A DNA stretch of 64,000 nucleotides from Paenibacillus graminis (GTDB taxonomy: Bacteria > Bacillota > Bacilli > Paenibacillales > Paenibacillaceae), in assembly GCF_000758705.1 (NCBI RefSeq), contig NZ_CP009287.1, positions 4,898,001-4,962,000 on the forward strand, written 5' to 3'. Below, one piece after another: positions 42,246-50,430 of this stretch. The notes beneath the pieces were generated by a model that was not told the origin of the DNA, did no database searches, and saw only the letters and a list, made by a program, of their open reading frames with translations. The translations under genes and the position numbers were made by a program. Each line of letters opens with the position of its first letter. Position 1 is the stretch's first letter.

Positions 42246-43247
42246 ATGATCACCATCAAAGACATTGCACGTGTCGCGGGCGTCTCCCATACAACTGTTT
42301 CCCGGGCGCTGAACGGCAGCCCGCTGATCAAGAAGGTTACCCGGGACAAAATAGAAAAAATCGCCGAAGAAATGAACTACGTCCCCAATTACAGCGCCAA
42401 GAGCCTGGTGTCCAAAAGGTCCTTCACCATTGGCCTGTTTTTTTCCAGCATTGAGCAAGGAACCTCGGCCAGTTTCCTGGTGGATGCCATCAAGGGAATC
42501 AGCCACATCCTGGATGAGAACTTTAACTTGACGGTCAACGGCATAGACGGCGTGCATCATTTTGGCACTATTCAGCCGCAGCGCTTTGACGGTATCCTGG
42601 TCATGAGCCAGAGCGATGAGGATAATGCCTTTATCTATCATGTGAAGAAGATGGGCATCCCACTGGTCGTGCTGAACCGCCAGCTTGAAGATCCCGGCAT
42701 TATGAATGTGGTGGCTAATGACCGTGAAGGCGTGAAGGAAGCCATCGACTATGCCGTCCGGCAGGGACACCGGAAATTTGCCATTATCGAAGGCAAACCC
42801 GGCTTCAAGTCGTCGAGCGAGCGCAAGCAGGGCTTCATGGACAGCCTGATTGCCCATCGTCTTCCGCTGAACTCCGAATATTTTGCGGCCGGAGACTACA
42901 GTATTGAGAGCGGTTATGCAGCTATGGCTGCTCTGCTCCTGCTGCAAGATCCGCCGACAGCTGTATTTTGCTCCAATGACGATATGGCGATTGGTGCGAT
43001 GAATGCCTGCTACGCCCATAAAGCCGATGTTCCAGGGCAGATTTCCCTGATTGGATTCGATGATATCATGTTCTCCCGGTACACGAATCCCGCCCTGACT
43101 ACGGTCCGCAAGCCGATTACAGAAATCAGCGAGCTTGGCACTAAAATGCTGGTCCAGCTGCTTCAGCAGCCGGAGACCCAACCCCAGCAGCTGTTCGTGA
43201 AGACATCGTTAGTCATCCGCCAGACAGTAGCTGAATTACAGCAGTAA
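42246..43247 (+). CDS. LacI family regulator, probable control of uronate genes
   Basis: A 333-residue LacI-family protein. The N-terminal HTH and hinge read MITIKDIARVAGVSHTTVSRALNG and YVPNYSAKSLVSKRS, and a periplasmic-binding-like effector domain follows, with GIDGVHHFGTI, VVANDREGVKEAIDYA, FCSNDDMAIGAM and SLIGFDDIMFSRYTNPALTT. CGGAGAG precedes the ATG. The gene stands 840 bases before uxaB on the same strand and shares an 11-base word with its promoter, so a role as repressor of the galacturonate operon is likely. Confidence 0.92.
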   Translation: MITIKDIARVAGVSHTTVSRALNGSPLIKKVTRDKIEKIAEEMNYVPNYSAKSLVSKRSFTIGLFFSSIEQGTSASFLVDAIKGISHILDENFNLTVNGIDGVHHFGTIQPQRFDGILVMSQSDEDNAFIYHVKKMGIPLVVLNRQLEDPGIMNVVANDREGVKEAIDYAVRQGHRKFAIIEGKPGFKSSSERKQGFMDSLIAHRLPLNSEYFAAGDYSIESGYAAMAALLLLQDPPTAVFCSNDDMAIGAMNACYAHKADVPGQISLIGFDDIMFSRYTNPALTTVRKPITEISELGTKMLVQLLQQPETQPQQLFVKTSLVIRQTVAELQQ

Positions 43248-43297
43248 TGAGGGGTCGAGCGGCGCGGCGTGCGCGTCTGCGGGGCGCCAGGGCTTCG

Positions 43298-43522
43298 GCA
43301 CGAGTGAATCGTGGCGCGCAGCGGCTGGGGCACGAGTGGGTTGCGGCGCGCGGGGGCTGCGGCACGAGGGGATTGCGGCGCGCGAGGGCTGCGGCACGAG
43401 GGGATTGCGGCGCGCGAGGGCTGCGGCACGAGTGGATTGCGGCGCGCGAGGGCTGCGGCACGAGGGGATTGCGGCGCGCGGCGGCTGCGGCACGAGGGGA
43501 TTGCGGCGCGCGAGGGCTGCAG
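43298..43522. repeat. Seven tandem copies of a GC-rich 32-bp repeat
   Basis: CACGAG starts units at 43298, 43331, 43363, 43395, 43427, 43459 and 43491. Each unit reads about CACGAGGGGATTGCGGCGCG followed by CGAGGGCTGCGG. The tract begins about 50 bases after the LacI stop, and its GC content is far above that of its flanks. A 32-bp period is not a multiple of three, so long ORFs on both strands here are artefacts. Confidence 0.92.
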
Positions 43523-44088
43523 CGCGCGGAGTAGCGCTCAAGAGGTTTGGCAGCAAGGCTTGTCCGGACTTCTCTCCGGTACCTATAAACGTATAAATCA
43601 CTCTACTAAATTAAAGTGGAAAAAGTACAACTAAATTAGCCAATTTAGAGGGTTTGAAGCACAATAGTGGGAAAAAGTAGAGTTAATTCGGACAAATTAG
43701 GCCATTTATGGCGATTCCGCCCGAATTAAGTATACTAATTCCAACTAGCCTCTGCATTTGGGCATTGACCTGCGAATTAGTTCTACTAATTCCACTTAAG
43801 CTTATGACTAAGTGTGTCTAGCTTCGCTATTTGCTGCCAATACCAGTTTGGGTAACTATATATATTGAACTTTAGTTTTACGTTGTGAGGTATGGTCGTA
43901 ACTGCGAAGAATGTTTGGACTTACAGCCGCTGCCGATCCCCAAACGTTTAGGGTTTTCCCTCTTTCAGATTTGGCAACTCTAATTGTTTCAACTGAATCC
44001 GGTTAAAAAAAGAGCCTCTCTTTTTTTAAATAAAATGTTCACGTGTGCATTATTCCAATACACTATAAAAGGAGATTATCGAACACTT
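43523..44088. other. Gene-free region with the AGTGGAAAAAG repeat, before uxaB
   Basis: No gene is seen. AAGTGGAAAAAG at 43614-43625, a second AGTGGGAAAAAG near 43664 and AATTCCACTT near 43792 mark a copy of the dispersed intergenic repeat. The rest leads to the uxaB promoter. Confidence 0.6.
44035..44051. promoter_or_regulatory. Candidate LacI-type operator before uxaB
   Basis: ATGTTCACGTGTGCATT has outer and central dyad symmetry (ATG..CACGTG..CAT) like a LacI-family operator. It includes ACGTGTGCATT, repeated before the LacI gene, and lies 38 bases before the uxaB ATG. Confidence 0.55.
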
Positions 44089-45510
44089 ATGACACAGCGC
44101 TTATCCAGAACCACTCAGCCCGGCCTGCCGCAATATCCGGAACGGATGATTCAATTTGGGGAAGGGAATTTCATGCGTGCTTTTGTTGACTGGCAGCTGC
44201 AGCAGATGAACAAGCAAGGCCTGTTCAACGGAAGCGCAGCGGTTATCGTGCCCATCGGCCAGGGACTCGGCGGGCTGATGGCCGAGCAGGATAATCTCTA
44301 CACGGTGCTGCTGAACGGCATCATGCAGGAGCAGCCAGTCAATTCGCGCGAGATTATCACCAGTGTCAGCCGGGTCATCAATCCCTACAGCGACTATGAA
44401 GCGTATCTGGCCCTGGCTGAAAATGATGAGCTGGAGTTTATCACCTCCAATACCACCGAAGCAGGCATCGCCTATCAGCCGGGAGACCGTTTGGAGGATA
44501 CGCCTCCCTCAAGCTTTCCTGCCAAACTGACCGTCCTTCTCCACAGACGGTTTGAGCTGGGCAAAAAAGGTTTCGTCATCATCCCCTGCGAGCTGATCGA
44601 CCGCAATGGGGAAAAGCTGCAGGAAATTGTGCGGCAATACGCCGCAGAATGGAAGCTGGGGGATGCCTTCCTGCAGTGGCTGGACGCGGAGAATACCTTC
44701 TGCTGCAGTCTGGTTGACCGGATTGTTCCGGGTTATCCGCGCGACAAAGCCGCTGAGCTGGAAGCCGGGCTGGGCTACCTCGATAAGCTGATGGTAACTG
44801 CAGAGCCGTTCCTGTTCTGGGTCATTGAAGGCCCGGCGTGGCTGTCCGAACGGCTGCCGCTAGCGAAAGCCGGACTTAACGTAGCCGTTACAGATGACAT
44901 GACCCTCTACCGCGAGCGCAAGGTTCACCTGCTGAATGGGCCTCATACCGCCATGGTTCCCCTCGCCTTGATGGCAGGCCTCGAAACTGTAGAGGATGTG
45001 ATGAACGATGAAACGTTCTACCGCTTTGTGCGGGAGCTTTTGGATGAAGAGCTTATTCCGATGCTGGATCTGCCGCAAGAAGAGCTTCTCTCCTACGCGG
45101 ATGCTGTGCTGGAGCGCTTCAGGAATCCGTTCATCCGCCACGAGCTGGCTTCGATTTCACTGAACAGCATTTCCAAGTTTAGAACCCGGCTACTCCCTGT
45201 GCTCCTCCGGTATCAGCAGGAACGCGGCCAGCTGCCGCCGCTGATTACACTGGCTTTTGCCGCGCTGCTGCTCAGTTACCGGGGAGACCTCGTGAAACGT
45301 CAGGACAGTGCTGAAGTGCTGGCGGTCTTTGATCAGGCCTGGAGCAATCCTTCCACCTTCGCTGCTTCGATTCTTAAGGAAGTCAGCCTGTGGGGACAGG
45401 ATCTGTCACAGGTGCCAGGCCTTACTGAAGCCATTGACGCCCGGCTGCATCAGCTCCAAAACTCCGGCAGCCGTGCCGCACTGCAGCAGTTGGTCCGTTC
45501 AGAAGCCTAA
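44089..45510 (+). CDS. uxaB: Tagaturonate reductase (altronate oxidoreductase)
   Basis: A 473-residue NAD-dependent reductase of the long-chain mannitol dehydrogenase family. It converts D-tagaturonate to D-altronate in galacturonate breakdown. It shows RMIQFGEGNFMRAFVDWQL (residues about 20-38, Rossmann part), EFITSNTTEAGIAY, IIPCELIDRNG, CSLVDRIVPGYP and KVHLLNGPHTAMVPL, which contains the catalytic/binding region, and ISKFRTRLLPVL. The GGAG-to-ATG distance is about 14 nt, longer than usual. The upstream frame to 43984 is rejected. First gene of the uxaB-uxaA-uxaC operon. Confidence 0.94.
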   Translation: MTQRLSRTTQPGLPQYPERMIQFGEGNFMRAFVDWQLQQMNKQGLFNGSAAVIVPIGQGLGGLMAEQDNLYTVLLNGIMQEQPVNSREIITSVSRVINPYSDYEAYLALAENDELEFITSNTTEAGIAYQPGDRLEDTPPSSFPAKLTVLLHRRFELGKKGFVIIPCELIDRNGEKLQEIVRQYAAEWKLGDAFLQWLDAENTFCCSLVDRIVPGYPRDKAAELEAGLGYLDKLMVTAEPFLFWVIEGPAWLSERLPLAKAGLNVAVTDDMTLYRERKVHLLNGPHTAMVPLALMAGLETVEDVMNDETFYRFVRELLDEELIPMLDLPQEELLSYADAVLERFRNPFIRHELASISLNSISKFRTRLLPVLLRYQQERGQLPPLITLAFAALLLSYRGDLVKRQDSAEVLAVFDQAWSNPSTFAASILKEVSLWGQDLSQVPGLTEAIDARLHQLQNSGSRAALQQLVRSEA

Positions 45511-45537
45511 TTCATTATTTTCTATAGGAGGGACAGC

Positions 45538-47025
45538 ATGAAACGATTAATGAAAATGAATCCCCGGGATACAGTAGCCGTCGCGCTGCGTCCGGTTGCT
45601 TCCGGTGAAGTACTTTCCTTTGAAGGGCTTAGTCTCACAGCCGCCCAGGATATTCCGCAGGGCCATAAAATCGCCTTAACCAGTTTTGCGGAGGGCGATG
45701 TCATTACCAAATACGGATACCCTATCGGCCATGCGGTGGAAGCAATCCGGGCGGGTGACTGGATTCATACGCATAATATCAAAACCAACCTGTCCGGAGA
45801 AGAGGAATATGAATATCTTCCCGACCTGCATCCGGTCACCTATCCGAAACGCGGCCTGACCTTCCAGGGCTACCGCAGGGCGAACGGCAAGGTTGGCATC
45901 CGCAACGATCTGTTCATCATCCCTACGGTTGGCTGCGTGAACGGCATCGCCGAGCAGATGCTGCAGGAGTTCAAGGCAGAGCACCCCGACCCGGGCGGTT
46001 TCGACAACTTCACTGTGCTTAAGCATCCTTACGGCTGCTCGCAGCTCGGCGACGACCACCGCATGACCCGCAGCATCCTGCTGGATGCCGTAAATCATCC
46101 CAACGCCGGGGGCGTGCTTGTCTTCGGCCTGGGCTGCGAGAATAATATCGTCTCCGAATTCCGCAGCATGCTGGGCGGCTATGACGAGAGCCGGGTCAAA
46201 TTCCTCGTTGCCCAGGAGGTAGGCAATGAGGTGGAAGCGGGGCTTGCACTTCTTGAAGAGCTGTATGAAGCAGCGAAAAATGATGTCCGCGAGCCGGTTC
46301 CGCTCAGCGAGCTGAACATCGGACTGAAATGCGGCGGCTCCGATGGTTTCTCCGGCATTACTGCCAACCCGCTGCTGGGCGCTTTTTCCGACTTCATTAT
46401 CTCCCAGGGCGGAACCTCCGTGTTGACCGAGGTCCCTGAAATGTTCGGGGCGGAGAAGATGCTCATGGCACGTGCGGAGAACCGCGAGGTCTTTGAAGAC
46501 ATCGTTTCGCTGATCAATAACTTCAAGCAGTATTTCCTCTCATACGGTGAACCGGTGTACGAGAATCCCTCTCCCGGCAACAAAGCCGGAGGCATCAGCA
46601 CACTGGAGGACAAATCGCTGGGCTGTACGCAGAAGGCCGGCAGCTCGCCCGTTGTGGATGTGCTGGATTACGGGGTGAAGCTGCGCCGCAAAGGCCTCAG
46701 TCTCCTGCAGGCTCCGGGCAACGATCTGGTGGCGGCCTCCGCCCTCGCCGCATCGGATTGCCAGCTCGTGCTTTTTACGACCGGACGGGGCACACCGTTC
46801 GGCAGCTTTGTGCCAACGGTCAAGGTGGCGACCAACAATGATCTTTTTGCCAAAAAGGGCCACTGGATGGACTTCAATGCCGGACCGCTGCTGGAGCGGC
46901 CGATGGCCGAGGTGCTTGAGGAATTTATCGCCTACATTATCGGTGTGGCCAGCGGCCAAAAAACGCGCAACGAGCAGAACGAAGTGCGTGAGCTGGCGAT
47001 TTTCAAAACCGGAGTAACGCTCTAA
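45538..47025 (+). CDS. uxaA: Altronate dehydratase
   Basis: A 495-residue dehydratase turning D-altronate into 2-keto-3-deoxygluconate. The N-terminal SAF-type domain (KIALTSFAEGDVITKYGYPIGHAV..GDWIHTHN) precedes the catalytic part, with GYRRANGKVGIRNDLFIIPTVGCVNGIA (residues about 110-138), HPYGCSQLGDDHRMT, FGLGCEN and IGLKCGGSDGFSGITANP. GGAGGGAC lies before the ATG. It is 27 bases after uxaB and 33 before uxaC, so the operon is tight. Confidence 0.95.
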   Translation: MKRLMKMNPRDTVAVALRPVASGEVLSFEGLSLTAAQDIPQGHKIALTSFAEGDVITKYGYPIGHAVEAIRAGDWIHTHNIKTNLSGEEEYEYLPDLHPVTYPKRGLTFQGYRRANGKVGIRNDLFIIPTVGCVNGIAEQMLQEFKAEHPDPGGFDNFTVLKHPYGCSQLGDDHRMTRSILLDAVNHPNAGGVLVFGLGCENNIVSEFRSMLGGYDESRVKFLVAQEVGNEVEAGLALLEELYEAAKNDVREPVPLSELNIGLKCGGSDGFSGITANPLLGAFSDFIISQGGTSVLTEVPEMFGAEKMLMARAENREVFEDIVSLINNFKQYFLSYGEPVYENPSPGNKAGGISTLEDKSLGCTQKAGSSPVVDVLDYGVKLRRKGLSLLQAPGNDLVAASALAASDCQLVLFTTGRGTPFGSFVPTVKVATNNDLFAKKGHWMDFNAGPLLERPMAEVLEEFIAYIIGVASGQKTRNEQNEVRELAIFKTGVTL

Positions 47026-47058
47026 TCCTAATCAAATCCAAGCAAAGGGAGAATTGCA

Positions 47059-48483
47059 ATGTTTTTAAATGACGATTTTCTGTTGACCAGCGAAACGGCG
47101 CGCAGGCTCTTTCATAATCATGCCAAAACCATGCCGGTTATCGATTACCACTGCCACCTCGACCCGAAGGAAATCTATGAAGACAAGGCGTTCCGCAACC
47201 TGACCGAGGCCTGGCTGGCCGGGGATCATTACAAATGGCGGCTGATGCGGGCCAACGGGATTCCGGAATCCCATATTACCGGAGAGGCTTCCGATTATGA
47301 CAAGTTCCTGGCATGGGCCCGTACGCTCCCCAAGGCTGTCGGGAACCCGCTGTACAGCTGGACCCACCTGGAACTGCGCCGTTTCTTCGGGATTAACGAG
47401 ACGCTGAACGAGGCTTCCGCTCCTGCGATCTGGGAGGAAGTGAACCGTAAGCTTGCTGAGCCTGCGTATACCCGGCGGAGCCTGATCCGGAATTCGAATG
47501 TCACAATGATCTGCACCACGGATGACCCGGCAGATTCGCTGGAATATCACCGGCTGCTGAAGGAGTCCGAGCCTGAGTTTCAGGTCTTCCCTACCTTCCG
47601 CCCCGACAAAGCGCTCAATATCGGTGCCGAAGGATTTCCGGCTTGGCTGGCCCGGCTGGAGGAGGCATCCGGTATATCGGTAACCTCTTATGCTTCCCTC
47701 GTCGCAGCCTTGCGGAGCCGTGTGGATTTCTTCCATCAGAACGGCTGCCGGCTGTCCGACCATGCGCTGGATGTGCTGCGTTATCAGGCCGCTAACGAAG
47801 CATCACAGCTGGAACAGATTTTCGCCAAACGTCTGGGAAGCGCGGAGTTGTCAGCGGAAGAAATTACAGTCTACCGGACTGAGCTGCTGTCGGAGCTGAT
47901 TGGAATGTACCATGATAACAATTGGACCATGCAGCTGCACCTGCACGCGTTCCGCAACAATAATACGCCGATGTTCCAGCGCCTTGGGCCGGATACCGGC
48001 TACGACGGAATTAACGACCTGTCTTTGGCCGAGGCGCTCTCGCAGTTGCTGGACCGGGCCGAATGCGGCAAGGGGTTGCCGAAGACCATCCTGTATTCTC
48101 TGAATCCTGGAGATTACCCCGCCCTGCTTGCGCTCATGGGCTGCTATCAAAAGGACACCGCAGGCAAGCTCCAGCTCGGCTCCGGCTGGTGGTACAACGA
48201 TACCCGCGACGGGATGCGCCGCCAGCTGACCCTGCTTGCCGACAACAGCCTGCTGGGCAACTTTGTCGGCATGCTGACCGACTCGCGCAGCTTCCTCTCG
48301 TACACCCGCCACGAGTATTTCCGCCGCGTGCTCTGTGAGCTGCTGGGCGAATTGGCCGGGCGCGGTGAAGCGCCGGACGACCAGGCCCTGCTCGGACAGC
48401 TGGTGGAGGATATTGCCTACAACAATGCAGCCGGCTACTTTGGCTTTGAATCACGCAGTGCAGCCAAGATGCAGCACAGCTAG
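47059..48483 (+). CDS. uxaC: Glucuronate isomerase (uronate isomerase)
   Basis: A 474-residue amidohydrolase-fold enzyme. It interconverts D-glucuronate/D-fructuronate and D-galacturonate/D-tagaturonate, the first step of uronate use. The metal-binding VIDYHCHLDPKEIYED is near residue 27. NVTMICTTDDPADSLEYHR, MQLHLHAFRNNNTPMFQ, LGSGWWYNDTRDGMRRQL and the C-terminal VGMLTDSRSFLSYTRHEYFRR are all characteristic of UxaC. AAAGGGAG precedes the ATG. Cytosolic. Confidence 0.96.
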   Translation: MFLNDDFLLTSETARRLFHNHAKTMPVIDYHCHLDPKEIYEDKAFRNLTEAWLAGDHYKWRLMRANGIPESHITGEASDYDKFLAWARTLPKAVGNPLYSWTHLELRRFFGINETLNEASAPAIWEEVNRKLAEPAYTRRSLIRNSNVTMICTTDDPADSLEYHRLLKESEPEFQVFPTFRPDKALNIGAEGFPAWLARLEEASGISVTSYASLVAALRSRVDFFHQNGCRLSDHALDVLRYQAANEASQLEQIFAKRLGSAELSAEEITVYRTELLSELIGMYHDNNWTMQLHLHAFRNNNTPMFQRLGPDTGYDGINDLSLAEALSQLLDRAECGKGLPKTILYSLNPGDYPALLALMGCYQKDTAGKLQLGSGWWYNDTRDGMRRQLTLLADNSLLGNFVGMLTDSRSFLSYTRHEYFRRVLCELLGELAGRGEAPDDQALLGQLVEDIAYNNAAGYFGFESRSAAKMQHS

Positions 48484-48555
48484 ACAGAAGCGTGGACGCC
48501 GTCCTTTTATAAGATAACAATTAAAGACACCAAGTATCAGGAAAGGAAGTATATT

Positions 48556-49251
48556 ATGCCTACCCTGTATATCGCGGGTGACTCCACCGCCGCACAGAAG
48601 GGCGGAGGCGAAAAGCCGATGGCCGGCTGGGGAGAATTCCTTCAGGAGCATTTCAGCCCTGATATTGCTGTAGATAACCGGGCGATTAATGGACGCAGCT
48701 CCCGTTCCTTCCTGGCGGAAGGACGGCTTGAGGATATCGGCAAGGACTTCCGGCGCGGCGACTACCTGCTGATCCAGTTCGGACACAATGACCAGAAGGT
48801 AGAGGACCCTGCCCGTTATACTGATCCCGCTACGGAGTACCGCCGGAATCTGCTCACGTTCATTGAATTCGCCCGCAGCCGCTGCGGATACCCTGTTCTG
48901 CTGACTTCGGTCAGCCGCCGCCGGTTCACCGCAGGCGGCGAACCTGACCCGCTCGCGGTCGGGCTGTACCCGGAAGCGGTGCGCGAGGTCGCAGCGCAGA
49001 CCGGTACACCGCTGCTTGATATTTTTGCCTCCTCCCAGCAGCTGTACCGCGTGCTGGGAGTGGATGGTTCGCGGCAGCTGTTCATGCATCTGCCTGCAAA
49101 CGGGCATCCCAATTATCCACAGGGCATTACGGATGACACGCATTTCTGCAAAGAAGGCGCCGCCCGCATAGCTAACCTGACCGCCGTGGCGATCTCGCAG
49201 TCGGCAGAGCTGGCTGCTTTGCAGGCATACTTGCGCTGGCCGGGGCTTTGA
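48556..49251 (+). CDS. SGNH/GDSL hydrolase, rhamnogalacturonan acetylesterase-like
   Basis: A 231-residue SGNH esterase. Block I is LYIAGDSTAAQKGGG with the catalytic Ser, block II is VDNRAINGRSSRSFLAEGR, block III is LLIQFGHNDQK and block V is DDTHFCKEGAARIANL with catalytic Asp/His. This layout is that of RhgT/YesT-type rhamnogalacturonan acetylesterases, which remove acetyl groups from pectic oligomers. No signal peptide, so it acts on imported fragments in the cytosol. GAAAGGAAG precedes the ATG. It follows uxaC by 72 bases, fitting the pectin theme. Confidence 0.9.
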   Translation: MPTLYIAGDSTAAQKGGGEKPMAGWGEFLQEHFSPDIAVDNRAINGRSSRSFLAEGRLEDIGKDFRRGDYLLIQFGHNDQKVEDPARYTDPATEYRRNLLTFIEFARSRCGYPVLLTSVSRRRFTAGGEPDPLAVGLYPEAVREVAAQTGTPLLDIFASSQQLYRVLGVDGSRQLFMHLPANGHPNYPQGITDDTHFCKEGAARIANLTAVAISQSAELAALQAYLRWPGL

Positions 49252-49400
49252 CCCGCAGAGCGCCTGCCGGCAACGTAAGGCTCCCGTGGACTCCGCCGAT
49301 CATCAGAGGAGAGAAACATCGCATTTCGCGTTGGCTGCCCTAGTTACTCTATACAACTTAGCATATAGAATCCTTATTAGGTTACAAGGAGGTTTTTATC

Positions 49401-50243
49401 ATGGCTGCCCCGCTTCATTTAGGTGTACGCGCCCATGATTTTGGCCGGCTGCCTTTGCCGGAGCTGACCGCCAAGCTTAGCAGGTATCGTTTTTCGCATA
49501 TTCAGCTCGCTGTACATAAATCCTTTCCCGAAAGTGTCCCTGCGCTGACTGCATTAAGCCCAGGAACCGCTGCCTATTTTGGCGAAGCCTTCCGCCAGGC
49601 AGGAGTCCGGATTGCTGTGCTTGGCTGCTATGTAAATATCGTCGATCCTGACCCCGCCGCAAGACAGGCGGCCTTGAACGCATTCGGCACCCATCTTCGC
49701 CTGGCCCGCGATTTTGGCACCAGTCTGGTTGGTACCGAAACAGGCAGTGTAGGCAAAGGGTATACTGCGGAGAATTTTACCGGGGAAGCCTTTCGTCAGG
49801 CAGCAATGTCTGTACAGGCCTTGGTGACGGAGGCGGAGCGATTCGGTGTAACGGTAGGCATTGAAGCAGGGATCAATCACCCGCTGCATACCGCACAGCT
49901 GGCACACCGGCTGCTCACGCTGATTCCCTCCAACAATCTGCAGATTATTTTCGACTGTGCCAATCTAATGACCGCGGACAATTACCGGCAGCAGGATGCC
50001 GTGATTGAGGAGGCGCTGGAGCTGCTGGGGGACCGGATTGCTGTCCTGCACCTGAAGGACTTCACGGTCAATAACGGACAGATCGAGATTGTGCCTGTCG
50101 GCCAAGGGCTGCTTCACTTTGCTCCGCTGCTCCAATACATGAAATATAAGCGGCCGCATATTCAAGGCATTCTGGAGAGTACCCCCGAGGACTACATGCA
50201 GGGCAGTATAGATTTTCTGCAGCGGCTGTATGATGAAGTCTGA
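49401..50243 (+). CDS. TIM-barrel sugar phosphate isomerase/epimerase
   Basis: A 280-residue xylose-isomerase-like TIM-barrel protein of the sugar phosphate isomerase/epimerase group. LHLGVRAHDFG begins it, FGTSLVGTETGSVG and VGIEAGINHPLHT carry the metal-binding Glu and His, FDCANLMT has the Asp, and VLHLKDF and ILESTPEDYMQ end the active site. Substrate unknown, perhaps an intermediate of uronate or rhamnose breakdown. CAAGGAGG precedes the ATG. It is 149 bases after the esterase and closes the cluster with a terminator. Confidence 0.87.
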   Translation: MAAPLHLGVRAHDFGRLPLPELTAKLSRYRFSHIQLAVHKSFPESVPALTALSPGTAAYFGEAFRQAGVRIAVLGCYVNIVDPDPAARQAALNAFGTHLRLARDFGTSLVGTETGSVGKGYTAENFTGEAFRQAAMSVQALVTEAERFGVTVGIEAGINHPLHTAQLAHRLLTLIPSNNLQIIFDCANLMTADNYRQQDAVIEEALELLGDRIAVLHLKDFTVNNGQIEIVPVGQGLLHFAPLLQYMKYKRPHIQGILESTPEDYMQGSIDFLQRLYDEV

Positions 50244-50344
50244 CCTGCTGAAGGAAACTGGGGGCGGAAAGAAGCAGTAGTTAAAAAACTGTGCCGCAGA
50301 CCGCGCAACCCGACTCCGGCTCATTGTGCCTCTGCGGCATACCA

Positions 50345-50388
50345 AACGGGCATCCCCTCGCATCTAACGCGAGAATAGGATGCCCGTT
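50345..50388. terminator. Bidirectional terminator between convergent genes
   Basis: AACGGGCATCC and GGATGCCCGTT form a perfect outer stem enclosing a CTCGC/GCGAG inner stem. It lies between the epimerase and the alpha-mannosidase gene ends. Confidence 0.75.
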
Positions 50389-50430
50389 GCTGCTGTATGT
50401 GTTAATTCTTCCAGCTTCTCTGCCCCAGAG

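Noticed and set aside
43163..43634. Long ORFs on both strands rich in Arg, Ala and Pro
   Set aside because: They are the translation of the GC-rich 32-bp array in different frames, without ribosome sites.
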